A stretch of 64,000 nucleotides of DNA from Liolophura sinensis (taxonomy: Eukaryota; Mollusca; Polyplacophora; Chitonida; Chitonidae): positions 16,749,501 to 16,813,500 of the forward strand of contig NC_088303.1 of NCBI RefSeq assembly GCF_032854445.1. Direction: 5' to 3'. The notes below the pieces were generated by a model, which was not told the DNA's origin, ran no database searches, and was given only the letters and a program-made list of their open reading frames with translations. Positions 1 to 14,500 of this stretch are shown here, in pieces. Each line of letters opens with the position of its first letter. The stretch's first letter is position 1. The position numbers and the translations under genes are program-made.

Positions 1-455
1 GAATCAGTGAGATGTTTTAAGTGACCTAAGTTTTTTTGCACCTGCTTTTTTTGCACCGTCAAACCCCACCTTTAGCCCTGATCTCGGTCTTTTCGGCTTA
101 ATTTGCCATTTAACTGTAGGTGTCAAAGATAAGAGTGTTTGCATTCTCAGCCATTGCTATATACCGTCTTAGAGCCTGGTTGATAACACCTGTGATTTCA
201 CCGTGCAAGTTGTGGAGGGAGTGAAATGCCATGCTCTGTATAGGCAGGCAGGTGTGGTGATGCTCAGCTGCATTTCTGGACTAGTATTAATATGTGAATT
301 TACCTGTGACTTTGGACAGGTATATAAGTATAATTTATGTAACCAGTAAACATTTGGTTTGTCTACAAGTACTTAGTTGCCACCTGAATTTGGCTACACA
401 TGAAGTGTAATTGCATGTAACTTTATTCATATACATGTAATCAAGCTGCTTTTGC
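1..455. other. AT-rich flank, no gene seen
   Basis: No splice-bounded open frame, RNA gene or recognisable repeat is visible here. The first non-coding exon and promoter of the downstream EMI-like gene may lie here or further left, but nothing in the sequence fixes them. Confidence 0.5.
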
Positions 456-698
456 AATATCCACACTGCTCAGTTGGTTAGCACGCTAGCGCAGCGTAAT
501 GACTCAGGAGCCTTTCACAAATGGGGTCACTGTGAGTTCACAGGTCTGCTAGCAGCCTGCAGATGGTCGTGGGTTTCCACCGGGCTGTGCCCGGTTTCCT
601 CCCACCATAATGCTGGCTGCCGTTGTATAAGTGAAATATTCTTGAGTACAGCGTAAAACATCAATCCAATAAATATATATAAAAAAAATATCCACACT
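456..698 (+). mobile_element. tRNA-derived SINE (family 1), intact with target-site duplication
   Basis: A SINE body at 468-686 is flanked by a perfect 12-bp direct repeat, aatatccacact, at 456-467 and 687-698. The 5' end reads like a tRNA: a box A-like stretch (ctcagttggttagcacgc, 471-488) followed by a box B-like gagttca. The tail has the conserved block aagtgaaatattcttgagta and ends in an A/T-rich aataaatatat tail. The perfect duplication implies a fairly recent insertion by retroposition. Other copies of this family in the window are older and truncated. Confidence 0.85.
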
Positions 699-1144
699 TT
701 ACAGATAGTGGAGGTTTGTAAGGTTTAGTGGCAGTAATACTGCAGCTTCAGGTGCACATGGAATTTGTGACTAAATTTACATCTATAAGGCAAGTACCTG
801 CATTGGGTCTGTTGTAAACTGTGACCATCTGTTGGCAAAATCAAGACTGGTAAATACATGTACATGCAGGCTAATTTGGTCTTATTACTTCAATACTCCC
901 TGTGAATTTAATTCCTGTTGGTTGTGAATTAAAATGTGCACATGTAAATGCAGACCTTAAGCTGTCTATTGCTGATGGTGGCAAATAGCCTTACTCTGGA
1001 TTGAACTGTGTTAATGAATGCAAAACAAAATTGATAGCAAAAATCGGCAAACAGCTTAGCACAACGCCTGTGTGTACATTTCATAAAAGTTTGCAAACCC
1101 TATACCAATTTGTGTCTTCAATATAAAACTAACAATGCAGTCCA
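699..1144. other. Non-coding spacer
   Basis: AT-rich spacer between the SINE and the 54-bp array. I see no gene or repeat in it. Confidence 0.5.
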
Positions 1145-1519
1145 TCTTACTGTGAAACTAGCTAATACATTTATATCCCTGCTATATAAGATTCTGTGTC
1201 TTACTGTGAAACTAGCTAATACATTTATATCTCTGCTATATAAGATTCTGTATCTTACTGTGAAACTAGCTAATACATTTATATCCCTGCTATATAAGAT
1301 TCTGTGTCTTACTGTGAAACTAGCTAATACATTTATATCCCTGCTATATAAGATTCTGTGTCTTACTGTGAAACTAGCTAATACATTTATATCCCTGCTA
1401 TATAAGATTCTGTATCATACTGTGAAACTAGCTAATACATTTATATCCCTGCTATATAAGATTCTGTATCTTACTGTGAAACTAGCTAATACATTTATAT
1501 CCCTGCTATATAAGATTCT
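1145..1519. repeat. 54-bp minisatellite, about 7 copies
   Basis: Seven nearly identical units of 54 bp, each beginning cttactgtgaaactagctaa and ending ataagattctgt(g/a)t. Units differ at only a few positions (cctg/tctg, tgt/tat, ctta/cata), so the array is young. Because 54 is a multiple of three, the plus strand stays open for 165 codons as an 18-residue repeat. This is a by-product of period length, not evidence for a protein. Confidence 0.95.
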
Positions 1520-2389
1520 TTTTTGTCCTGTTAGTCTGTATTTGCAATTTGTTAACATCTATTTTAGCTGTTTTTCATTTGATGTTTTAGTTAGATCAAA
1601 TGACTAACATATGGGTTTTCAACCTGGATGTATGCTAGTTGGAGATTTGATGACGTAAATTGCATCACCTAAAAGTTTCTCACATTACGTGGATTTTAGT
1701 TCATCTTGATAATGAAGGAATGGCTGTGATAATTTTAGCTGCTTTTTCCATCTTGGGTACTTTCCATGTATTGCACCGACAAGTTGGGGGTCAGTAGTGC
1801 ATGTGTGTAATGCTGGATCAAGGCCTCCATGGTGTGTCCATCATGTCAAGCGTTGATAATCATGGCGTAAATTAAGTGCTTTGACCATACACGCGCTCAG
1901 AATATACTGTGTTTATATTTATGAAATGTCAGTCCATCTAGATCAAAAGGGTGTGTAGTGGGATGAGTGTATGAAGGATGCATGTGTGGGTGTGGTATTA
2001 GATGCCCTTCAGTGAGGTACGCTGCTGTGTTTATGTTTCTTTGAACAGATTAATCACACATATCTGAAATGTCAAGCAGACAATGGTTTTTGTATAATCT
2101 TATCATTATAATAATAAAAATTATATAAAGTACGTCAAACTGCTACAAATAGTTTTACCTGGATTACTTTTTTTGACTTGTGGGATATTTATGATTTCTT
2201 TAATTCTCACTGTTCATATTCAGTAAGAGCTGGCTATGGTGTTACAGACATTATAAGTCTGAAAAAATGCCCACGACAGAAACCAAGGGATTCATCAGAA
2301 CTTCTTTTCTTTATTATTTCATGTACTTTTGTGTCTGCACTAGATGTTAATTAAACTCTTCATATTCCTCACCTTTGATGTATTTGCAG
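1520..2389. other. Upstream region or 5' intron of the EMI-like gene
   Basis: No coding signal. The pyrimidine-rich stretch and tttgcag just before 2390 look like a 3' splice site, which implies an untranslated first exon further upstream. I cannot place that exon or a promoter. Confidence 0.45.
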
Positions 2390-2577
2390 AAAAGACAGCG
2401 TGAGAGTCGCTTGTTAAGCGGGGAACGTAGCTGAGGGGGCTGTATCAGCACAATGGATCTGACAGGAGACTACAACCTCCCCTATGCTTTCTCTATATGT
2501 TTTATTGTGATGCTGCTATTCTTCGTGGCAGAGGGATCAGAATCTCAGAACCAGAAACGATGCACACAAATTGTCAA
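2390..2577 (+). CDS. EMI-like gene, exon with start codon (5' UTR 2390-2452)
   Basis: The exon is bounded by tttgcag before 2390 and a gtaagtg donor at 2578. The ATG at 2453 sits in good context (A at -3, G at +4), and an in-frame TGA at 2432-2434 rules out a longer frame. It encodes 41 residues: signal peptide, then the first EMI cysteine in RCTQIV. It ends in phase 2. Confidence 0.85.
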
Positions 2578-5500
2578 GTAAGTGATGAAACTTTATCAGT
2601 CTCTAGTAAATGTGTACTCCAGGCTATGGTCAAGTCATAATAGGTTTTAATAAAATTCATTAAATTTGGTTTGTTGAGTTCACGTTGTTATTTTGAGACG
2701 TGGCAAGGTACATAAATAAAGTTGATTTTGATAGTCTTTAACCTTAGACCTTGGTTAAGTTAAGTTTGACTTACATTTCTAGATTAGTATCTGATTTATC
2801 AGTATATTGCTCAGGGACAGAATTTTGTTTTCTTGGAAAGTGTCCGTCGCCAGGATTCTGCTTAATTGTTTAATGATGGATCGCTTATCCTGAGCATCTC
2901 TTGCTCTTGCATATGTTGTCATTACTGATATACTTATGGGAAGATGTTGATGTGGACGCTGAGTGAGTGGCAGGAATCGAGGATAATGTTAGCAGGGTCT
3001 TTTGTTCCTCAACAAGATGGTCAGTCAGGAGTATGGTATTGCCCTCAGTGTTGTCAGGCAGAGAATTGCCTACAGGCCTGGGTTTCACTTGACTCCACTT
3101 TGTGCAGTAGGTCCAAGTTTTGGCTATCATTCTTCAGTCCGAATTACTCGGTCACTTTATCAAAGATTTAGGTAGCAAGCGTCCTTAGTATGTAAGATAA
3201 TTGGAAATGTAAATAATCAATCAGGTTAACGGTCAGTGCAGTGGTCATGGTTCCAATGCTCTACCCACAATTCTGGTCCGCAGGAAGTGGGGGGGGGGAG
3301 TGAATTACAGCTGTGATTTGTCGTCCTGGTTACCCATGGCTGCACAATAATTGATTGCACTCGTTAGGATGTGTTTGCTGGCTGTACTTAACCAGGAGCG
3401 AGAGCTCATCGACAAACCTGAGAGGCCATTTAAAGTTACTGACCCTCATAAGCCCAGTGCTGCTCCTGTTCCGTCTGATATCATTCCCCAGGACTGATCC
3501 TCACCACCATCATACCCGGGGACCTTAAGCTCTGGTACATTTGCTCACTCTCACCCAGATCAGCTGATATATTTCCCCTATCAGTTGTAGAACCATCAAA
3601 TACTGCAGATTCACCGGATGAACCTGGCAACTTTCCTGAGCTTGTTCAGGTTTAACTAATCTGCGTATCTTCAGGTGTAATTTGATCACTTTTGCAAGGG
3701 AAGATTATATCTGGTGAATTATTCCATGTTCATTAGATGAGCAGAGATCTCAAAGATTTTCAGTCAAGAAAAGTTACATCTGCTGTGGGCTTCTTTTGAA
3801 TAAAATATTAGTGAATTTGTATGTAAAGAACCTAAGCAGCTACAAAATGTAGCAAATTTTTTCCAACAATTTGTACATGTGTAAAACATGTGTAAAACAC
3901 CAGGGGTTTTGTATGTAATACTTGTCTGTTACACAGTTCAGTGAAATCTTAATTTATTTGAATCGGGCAGCTCTGTCAAATTTAATTACTGGCTCTTTAA
4001 TTCATTAACACACATGTAAGTGTGTAAGAATGTATGATGAGTATGTGTGCCTAAGTTATGTCCACATTTCACTCCGTGCAGCAGTTAAGATTCTTACCAG
4101 ATACCTGAATAAAAATGGGAACCTGTATATAGACGTGGGGTAGTTTCTTGAGTATGATATCTGACAACATGAATGTACATGTCACTGAATTAGGGACCAA
4201 AGCAGCGTAGAGAAAAGTTAATTTACTGTTTTCTTTTATGTATACAGTTGTTAAGCTTCTTGCTGAAGCCATTTCGCTTGAATCGGGATGTCCACAGCAT
4301 TAAGGGATGTAATTAATCATACGCAGAGATGGAGACCAACCCATGTCTTGCCATGACAGCTGGCTTTATTCTGCCTGGGTTTTTTGACTGCAAACTATTT
4401 GACTTTACATCCTTTACCAAACTGTTCAGGAGAGAAGAAAAAGGTTGAAAGCTTCTGAAATGTTTATCCGTTATACACATGGATATAATCAATCAGTGTA
4501 ATGAAATTTGCTTGTGTCTTTAAGACTTTGTCCTAAAAACTCTTCAAGGTTAAGTTGGAGAAGAAGTGAAAAAAAAAAAAAACAGAAAAAGCAGAACGGA
4601 ATATGTATTACTTGCCACTTTCCTTGATTTAGCTGAAAGTCTTACACGGTTTTACTTAATTGAATTTGGAACCTGATAATGGTCTGCGGGTAAAGAATGG
4701 ATTTTGGCGTCGAATCATAGTAGCAGACGTGTCTGTAACAAAACGTCCAGTTAAGACTCTTGTGAAAGCCCGTATTTTCCTTGGCTACTAAATGACAGCC
4801 TGACTCTCGCAATAATCTTGCGACTGAATAATTTGATATTTGCCTCCGGTTGCTGTCCCTTGGAGCACGGGTAGGACCGTGTTACAGCCCTCCGTCTGCT
4901 GGAAGTCAGGAAGCTGGAAGTAAAGCCACCATTTAAAACATGGTCATATATAAATGTCTAAAAGCCAACCAATCAATGCACATGCCAAGGAGTAGTTATG
5001 AGAGTGTCGTTTTCAATTCTGGATACCTTTAAACCTGGCTCAGCGATCCCTCGCGGGATTTGGACGATCTAACAAATGGATTGGAGCTTTGGCAAGTCTC
5101 AGTTACAGGAGTTGTGATGCTAAATCCACAAATGGAATGATTGCTCTGGTTTTTGTATCTATTTGAGTCTTGCATAATGGACAGGAAATGTAGGCTGGGA
5201 TTGCGAGGAATACAGCCAACCTTTAGGAGATCAATAGTGGAGAAAGCATGTACATTGATGCTGCTGAGTACCCTGTTTGTGATGCCATAGCCATTGCAAC
5301 AAACATTTTTATTAGATTAGATGCGTTAAGCATAAAAAAGATTTAGAACAGAATACTGTGTGAAGTTGAAATGCTGACTTTGTCAGTGGAAGCCAGCAGT
5401 ACACCTTTCACTCATGCTGTGTGTTTTGATGGTGTTTATTTAAGCATATGTTAAGGGAGTTGTTTGGTCTAGACTCATTAAATTACATTTTTTGTGAACC

Positions 5501-8500
5501 CCTGAAATTGGCCTAACTTATTCAATATATTTTAACTGTGTAAAGTTCTTTAATTTGTGATCAAAGCTTCCCACTTTTATGTGAAAAGGTTTTGGACTTA
5601 ATGAGTGTAGGGAAATAACGATTGCACTTGTGAAAATAAATTCAGACATCAGTCGAATGTTATTTAGTCAGAAGAAATATACATAGTTATTTGAGGGCAT
5701 AAATATATATGATTTATTGTTTAAAAATTTCAGTAATTTGAGTTGTAATAAATTGTTATTGAAAGAAAAATTAAATAGTCACATTTATCCTCCATTCGGA
5801 TGTCAGCAGAAAAGAAATATTTGTCAAAAAAAACCGAGTGGAAGTCCTGTTTACTCACAGATATTAAAAGTGTGCAACAGGAGACCCTTTATTTGTGTAA
5901 AGTTACCAATATTTTGTTTGCCAAACAAGTTGCCATCTCATACCGATAACACCATTTATGGTCTCATGGGAAAGCCATTAGAAAATTCTGATGATGCTAA
6001 TAAAGTGCTAACAAGAATGTCAGTGCCAAGTTTTGTGCACTTCTGTATGTCCTTGTCTTCAGAGAATGGTGTACTTAACACTGTCGATGTGTGGGTGTGA
6101 CAGCCCGTCCTATCCCAGGGCTGCTTAATGTCACTGCACCCCAAGGAGATTGGTAAACAGTTCAGGCACAGGATTCATGTGAGGTGTTGACTTCCTGTCA
6201 GTAATGATGGTTCAAAGAGAAGTGTCCTGTTGCTAAGTACAGGGTTAGAGCTTCAGCCTTTGTACCAATGTGTTTGTCGATTCAAATCCAGTTGGGGCCT
6301 ACTTTACCTGACTGAAATTTTGTGTTTGTATTTGTTTTTCTTCCCAGGTTTTACCTTAAACCCAGTCTCATATAAAGCTATAATTTATTTCATGGCCAAG
6401 TTAATGTATTAATGTGTAATCAGGATATTTATTCTTGATTTTGACTGGTGTGTAAAGTTTTTGACTGGTGTGCACATTGTACACACAGCCTGAGGCCAAA
6501 CTATGACAACCAATATATTTAACTGTGGAGAAATGTCGATACATTTATCGCAATATATGTGAAACCTCATTTGTCACTTATGTATGTCTTGAAATCAGAA
6601 ACAGTGGATTTTTATGACAGTTCGTGGGCAAATAATTTTAAGGTAATGACTGTAGAACCGCCTTACGTAAGACTAAGACCCTGAGTGAGAGAGAAGTCTT
6701 TTGCATGTCCCATAACCACAACTATAATGCATCAGCAACACCATACTGCCAGTTGCCACGCAAAATGATTCAAAGTGTTAAGCTAGCGATTTTCAGAGAT
6801 TGCCTACACAGTTCTACTTCAGGTAAAACGAAGATCTTGAGTAACATTTTCATGCGTCCTGTTTTTCAGAGAGGAGCGTGTGCGATATGTTCTCAAGAAG
6901 ATTTCAGTAACAAGGAAGATTCCAGCCAGGTGTTCGAGCTGGGACAGAGACTGGGCGTGGTTAACAAACAAAGATTGCTCAGACAAGTACAGGTGAGTCA
7001 GATTTTAAAGTTGAAACTAAAACTGAAAAACTGCTAGTAAAAGTTGTTGGACCACGACTCTCAACTAGACAACTTAACCATTTCGTAAGTATATGTAGAT
7101 TTTTTTATTTTTTGGGGGTCAGGAGTTCATGGAAATGCAGAAAAAGTTTTGACATGGCATAGTCACTATCACAAACTATGCCCCTTTCAACAGAGACAAA
7201 GAAAAAATTTAAAAACCTATCTCTATAACATCCTTGTCTATAAGAAGCTATATATTCTTCTAGAGATAGACTGAAACAAAAATGAAATTTCAAAAAATTC
7301 ATTTTGAAAAAATATCAGTTAAATGTAGCTACTCATTTGGCAAGTATTTCTTTAACAGTCACAACTCTCTGCTCCACTATATAATCATTGGCAAACAATT
7401 TTTTTACAAACAATTCCCGGCCAATAGCTTTTGTTGTTGGTTTTTTTTTATCGTTTCATGAAACTGTTGATAGGTGAGTTTATAATGTTACCTAGAGACC
7501 AACTTTTATTGGCTGGTAGTGTGATCTTGAATACCCACACTTGCACACGTGCAAAGAGAATGATTCTGCATATTCCGAAGTCAAACTGGAAGTGTTGAGT
7601 TTCGGTAGTTTGTGGTGCTATAAATCAAGCATATTTGGGCAGCCTAGCTTACTCATGATACAGAGTTTTATTATGAAAATTCATTGATTGGTCAAACCAG
7701 TAATTTAATTTAGACAGTTACGTTTTTTGGGGTCAGGACTTTACCGTCCTCAAGACTAATCCTTTGGTGGTCATGGTGGATGTGTCTATCCATTGCTGGC
7801 TCAGTAATTTAATGGAGTGCTCGCAAGAGACCATCAACCAATTAAATTGCCTGTTTGAGCCAGCTTTCCTGGGCTTGCCAATGGCTTTACCAGGAAGGGT
7901 TGTTAGTTATCTGGCTGGGATTGGCATTCCTGTTTCTTCAGCCAAAAGTAATAACAAACAAGAAATATTTCAGGCTTAAAAAAAAGTTCAGTGAAATGAA
8001 AATGAGGTATTCAACAAGTTATGAAGAGAAAGTGCAAGTGCTGTGTATTTAAGTAAAAGTGGATGAAGAGATTCGTAGATTAGATTTGCCGGACATTACG
8101 AAGGTCAGATCAGTTTTCTCTTACCAGACTTCTGTGTATGATGTTTGTGGTAATATATGTGTACATACATGTAGATGTTCGTGTTAGCACAAAAAACTGG
8201 ACAAGTAGGAGTGTGAGAGGAAACAGATTTACCAGAGTATGTGTCTAGTTTCATTACATGGTGTGCAGCAGGAGCTAGGCCTGGTGTTTTGTCAATTAAT
8301 ATGCTGGTGTTGAATGTACGTCACTCACCTGTCTTGTTTCATTCTCGGCTACGCCAAGGTGGCATTTGTCTGCTTTCTTAAGCTGTTCTATCAGAGCACA
8401 GACAGAGATTTTATGAAAAACCATGTCAACAGTAAGAGGATCCTCTTCCCCCAGGGAGAATTATATAGTATCTGGCAAGAAGGGGTTTTTACTGACGTCC

Positions 8501-11500
8501 CTGAAATTGACTTGTCAGTTCCTGTTCCACAAAACAGCTGTAGGATAGAAAAATTGTCCTATTAATGTATTATGAGATAGACAAACAGATATTTTTCCAT
8601 GAATTATTGATATCCACTGCCTGAGCAAAGATGCTCTTTGATCTAACAGATACGACTTCTCTAAATCTGGCGCAATAAAAGGTATGCACATGGCATGACA
8701 TGATAATATCCATGTAGAACAATCGGCTAGATTTCCATTTTTAATTCTTTCCCCTAGATTGTGTCGTCTTTGCATGTCGTGTGTGGGAAGAAATAGCATG
8801 CAGTGAGACCTCAAGCTGTGTCTCCATGAAACCAGCCATAAATTCTTATAAACGAGTTGTTCCTACCAGATTTAGTCACGCACAGATTCCTTTTTACATT
8901 TAAGCCCATAAATATATTGCTAACATTATGGTGTCAGTTTTGCTTGGCAAACTGTTTCAGGCTTCGTTCAGAAAACTAATTCAGCCATATAAGTTATTTA
9001 GCCATTATCTGATGTTTGTGTATAGGGCTGGTCTATCTCTTGTTCTGCAGCCAGTACAAAGCCAGATTGTGTTATCCTTGTGGCTCTAAGCCTTAGTGAC
9101 AGGAGACTATACTTACCTCTCTTGAAAGACTAATATGATTGATTCTCGGCAAAATGTGTTTGTTTTCTGTTGTTGTTGTTTCTTATTTATTTTTTTAACC
9201 TCGTTAATGTTTTAAATCATGCCTTGAGCAATAATGGTCATGTATTCAAACGATGAAACATTCATCGTCAGTAAAAGCATTTTTTTTCCAGCTTTAAATC
9301 ACCATTACATGCTGTTGTCTAGGCAGCTGACGCTTGTCTGGAACATTCATTTTTTATGAGAGTTCTTATTTCCCTAGAGAAAGTTCTGCTCTATTTTGTT
9401 CATGAGTAAATACTTTACACCATGAAATATGTTTTTTTCTTTTCACTTGTACAAAACAACTGTGTCTAATATTGATTGTGATTGTAAAAATGTTTTCCTT
9501 ATCTTCATTGGCATTGTACAATTATGTTATGAAGATTTGGTGTTGGAATACACTTGAGTATATTTCATCATATTTCAGTTAATATTTCCTTCATAATAAA
9601 CCCTTAAATTGGTAAAAATAAAAGTTGTCAAGAATTTGTAAACCTTTAAGAATTTTAATCTAAAATGAGGAATTTTTATTTCAGAACAGTATTGTTTTTT
9701 AGCCTAAGAAATTTTTAACAATGAACATTTTTTTTTCATTGAATGGAAAGCACATATGTACTACTTGAGGAATTTTTTTGCCTTCTTAGAAAAAAAATGG
9801 CCACTGACTCAGTATCATGTCTCTGCATGTTTCTTGAGAAATATATCTAAAGACCATTTCCCCTGTGGAGTTAAGAAGCATGAAGTGAAGGCCCCTTAAC
9901 CCCCTGTGTTTACTCCCCAGTTAGGTAGGTTAACCAACACAAAGGCGCTCCTCACACTTCACACAGGTAGACCTACAGTTATATTGCAGACGCCACATGT
10001 TAACAGTAGTTTAATGAACTCGCTGGTTCATTCTCAAGTGTTTAACAGAGCCATTGTCCTTGTACTTAATAGAGTCTTGTCATATTTGGGTCTTCCAGTT
10101 CAATGCGTGTAGAAGCTTATCAGAGACATAGGAGCTATGCTGGGTTGATGAACTTTCTCTGAATGGGTGTTTAATGGTGCGAGATCTCTTTGAAACGACT
10201 CTGTTATTGAGGATTAAGTTCTTGTATGTCTCGTAAACGAATCCCTGAGATCACCAGGTAACTTTGGATCCAAACATTGAAAGCTAGTTGTAATAAAAAG
10301 CAGAGCTGGTCATGTGTGGGAATATATTAATGGACTTTAATACAAATAATTCATTGTTCACATCTATGGATAGGGTGATATCACATAGCATCTGTATGGA
10401 TATACATGTATAAAACACCATAGACAAGGATAACAATTTTCCCATGTTAAATTAATGCATAAAATGGCCTATTCCCATCTAACCCAAGTACAGGTATATT
10501 GGAAAAAGTTTCCCGAGCTTTGCCTCTGATAGTAGCTAGTTGTCTCAATTTAGATATGGGTATAATGTTATGTACACACTCACTTCATAAATGTTTGAAG
10601 ATGTACATTTGAAGAGAGTCAAAAAAAGATTTTCAAAAATGTCTTCCTGAATGTATACAAGTGACATAAACAGTTCATCAAGTACTGATAGCCTTGCGTG
10701 CATTTTGAAGCCTAAGTTGTCTGTACATGGTAGATAATGTGCTGCCCAAGTCCTTCTGCCATATGTATGCAAATGTCTTGTTTACAAAATCCCAGGAAAA
10801 AGAAAAAAAATATCATCTCTAAGCTCAGATGAACGATGATAGTTTGGCTGGTGTAAGCATACAAACAAACCTGAGCTCTGTGTATTTTGTTACCGACTGT
10901 TTAGGCAATGCACAAGAGATAGGGGAAATGAGAAAGGACAGAGTTTGCTTGTATAGACCATGTGTGTATGGTGATAAGATAGAGGGTGTACCCAGAGTAG
11001 TCTGCCCCTTGTTCCTCATATAACCACCCCTCTCAAGAACACAGTCTCTAAATGATGACACTTTCAGTAAACACCCTGTGGTTTATAGGTGGCTACTGGG
11101 AAGATTAGATACTATCTTGTTTACCTGTGCAGACTCCCTGAAGTTTACTCTCCTCCACTGATCTAATAACAACCGTGTTTATGAGAAAGATGGAATTGAC
11201 CTCTCCAATTTGGACAGCTGATACACATGTATTCGTCATGAAGCAATATTCAGAACTTAATGTGAAATATATCCAGGGAAAAAGGAAACCAGAATGGAGT
11301 AGAAAGACATGAATATGATGAAGATAGCCAACTTTCATACATCAAAGAACGAAATCTGCTGGTTTTTATATTTGCGTTTAGACGGCTTTTTTTTATGCTG
11401 TGGCATCCCAGATTTATTCAGTTGCATAAAATTGACATTTTCAAATATTTTGTCTTGTTACATATAATATTTGCGTGTCATTTTAAGTTTTACAATCCTC

Positions 11501-14500
11501 AAGGGGTGGATGGGCTTGGGTGTGTGTTAAGGTTTGTCATGATCCTGAGAAAAGATAAAGGTTACCCTCAAGTTTTGGCTGGTTCCCTCCACCCATAAGT
11601 GTTAAGGTTTGTCATGATCCTGAGAAAAGATAAAGGTTACCTTTAAGTTTTGGCTGGTTCCCTCCACCCATAAGTGTTAAGGTATGTCATGATCCTGAGA
11701 AAAGATAAAGGTTACCTTTAAGTTTTGGCTGGTTCCCTCCACCCATAAGTGTTAAGGTATGTCATGATCCTGAGAAAAGGTAAAGGTTACCTTTAAGTTT
11801 TGGCTGGTTCCCTCCACCCATAAGTGTTAAGGTATGTCATGATCCTGAGAAAAGGCAAAGGTTACCTTTAAGTTTTGGCTGGTTCCCTCCACCCATAAGT
11901 GTTAAGGTATGTCATGATCCTGAGAAAAGGTAAAGGTTACCTTTAAGTTTTGGCTGGTTCCCTCCACCCATAAGTGTTAAGGTTTGTCATGATCCTGAGA
12001 AAAGGTAAAGGTTACCTTTAAGTTTTGGCTGTTTCCCTCCACCCATAAGTGTTAAGGTTTGTCATGATCCTGAGAAAAGGCAAAGGTTACCTTTAAGTTT
12101 TGGCTGGTTCCCTCCACCCATAAGTGTTAAGGTATGTCATGATCCTGAGAAAAGGCAAAGGTTACCTTTAAGTTTTGGCTGGTTCCCTCCACCCATAAGT
12201 GTTAAGGTTTGTCATGATCCTGAGAAAAGGTAAAGGCTACCTTTAAGTTTTGGCTGGTTCCCTCCACCCATAAGTGTTAAGGTTTGTCATGATCCTGAGA
12301 AAAAGTAAAGGTTACCCTCAGGTTTTGGCTGTTTCCCTCCACCCGTAAGTGTTGAGGTTTGTCATGATCCTGAGATAAGGCAAAGGTTACCCTCAAGTTT
12401 TGGCTGGTTCCCTCCACCCATGAACCAGACACAAAGTCACATGGTGAAATATAGTGGAGAATGGCATGACTACCAAGCAAATTAATAAGTAAATAAATTC
12501 AGGTTTGAAAACTATCAAATTATTTGTATGATGTTTGTCTAATCTGTTGTTGGACACACATGTGTTTACAGAGTGGAGTATATGAATGATAAGAGACAGG
12601 TGAAGTTTACCACTTACCGAACTGAACAGGTGTGCTGCCCAAACGAGAATGGAAGCTGGTGTAATATATGTAAGTATTTTGATTGCTTCTCAGTTCAGAT
12701 TGAGCCGTTCAACTTAAATCTTGGTCTAAACTTAGTACAACTTGGTTTTCACTTCTTGGAAAACATGCTGTGTGTCTAACAATTGTTACTCAGTTTATTG
12801 TTTATGCGACCAGTCTTTATTGTCTAACTGTAATAATTGTATCTCTGTAAACTAGGGCTAAGTCAAAGCTTGGTGTGACTCAGACATTAAGGCAGATATT
12901 TCACACCTATTTCTTTTCTTCTTTTTGGTGTGGGAAGGTCTGTCAGCACCATGCGGATGGTCATGGGTTTCCAGTGGGCTTCCTCCCACCATAAAGCTGC
13001 CATTGTATAAGTGAAATATTCTTGAGTACAGCATAAAACATGATTGAAGTAAAAAATAAATAAGTCTTTGTGGTGTTTGGAAAAATTGTCAGAACAAGAA
13101 CAAAAGTTGATGCCATAGCTTTGTATAATGTAAGATCAATAAATGCAAAGCGTATAATCTTGCCAAAGAGGTCTTCCAAACATATACAGATATATATTTC
13201 TTCTTTCTCCCTGATAAAGTCACCAATTTGTCTCTTTTTAAAGAAACCAGTTGGTTTTAGAGATATTGCCTTTTGTTAACTTTATTATTTATTTGATAAA
13301 TGTTAACATTGTATTTAAGACATTGCAATAACAATGTAAGCGATGACATTTAGGCTGATAGGGCGAGGAGTCTTGCCTCTTACAAGCCTGAATGATCACA
13401 CACGGAGACTTACAGATTATTGCATATTCTAACTATTTCTGTTATATCATCAATATGTATCTTGTATGAAATTACAGCACAAAAAAGAAGTCTCTTTCGA
13501 ATGATATAAATCCCCTTATCTGACATCAGACAGAAACAGATTTTCATCCACTTAGCAGCAGCTTTCAAGTTTGGCAACCATGGTAACTTAGGAGTGTATC
13601 TTGGAAACAAATATAATTGGATAGATTTTGTGATCAAAATCATTTATGAGCACTTAATGTGGACTGCTCAGGGATAGTAATGCCTATGTGTACATTTTTT
13701 TTCTTTCCATGTATGGGCAGTTGTCATCGGTTGCTATGGTAATCAGAGCTGAGAGACTCTCAAGAAGTTATTGGATAAAAAGCCATGTATTACATTTTTA
13801 TCTGGAGCCAGATGATACAGTGGAATCTGTTTTCTAATTATTTGAAACATAACTTTGTCATAGCTCACCTTTAAGAGAACTATTTCTGGAGTCAGTTGGA
13901 TAGGGCAAGAAAGAAATGCAGATGTCATCAAGTAAAAAGTGTCTGACATTTAGGACCTTGAACAATTAAAAGTTGGAATGAAAATACCATAGAAACATTA
14001 TCAACAGGGAAACAACTTGGTATGTAAGGTACAGAGGAATTTAAATGAGAAATGTATGAACAACTGGCACCAACTGTGAATATAAAGCATCATGGCCCAT
14101 CCAATATATCACAGGTTTTTATTGATAACTAATGTTCTCAGTTCAAAATATCCACATAACTTTGCGGTATGTATAGTATGTGGCTGTTTTTCTGGGTGAG
14201 ATGTTGTTTGTTACACTGATTGTGTGTGGGGCCTAGGCTGTTCCAAGGAAGGCAGTAGGAAGTCACTCAGAAACACACAGTATTGTGTGAGCTGCAAAAG
14301 GTCTGACTGTTCCACAAAATCGGATAAAAGGAGTAATACAGTTCTGACTGTGTTGTTGAACTGCCGATCACTGTGTTTGTAGATGAGGCTTGGAAGGAAA
14401 GCCCTGTAAATCACAAAATTGCGTCCAGCATGCTGTCATAACAGATCACTGTTAATTAGACCCGCCTTTTAGCCATCTGATTGACAGCCATGAGGCGCCC

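Noticed and set aside
1110-1607. 165-codon frame with an 18-residue repeat
   Set aside because: It results from the 54-bp minisatellite. Its repeated ATA-rich codons and lack of flanking exons argue against a gene.
5717-6100. 127-codon frame in intron 1
   Set aside because: No acceptor or donor fits the gene's phases and the composition is that of AT-rich intron. No family was recognised.
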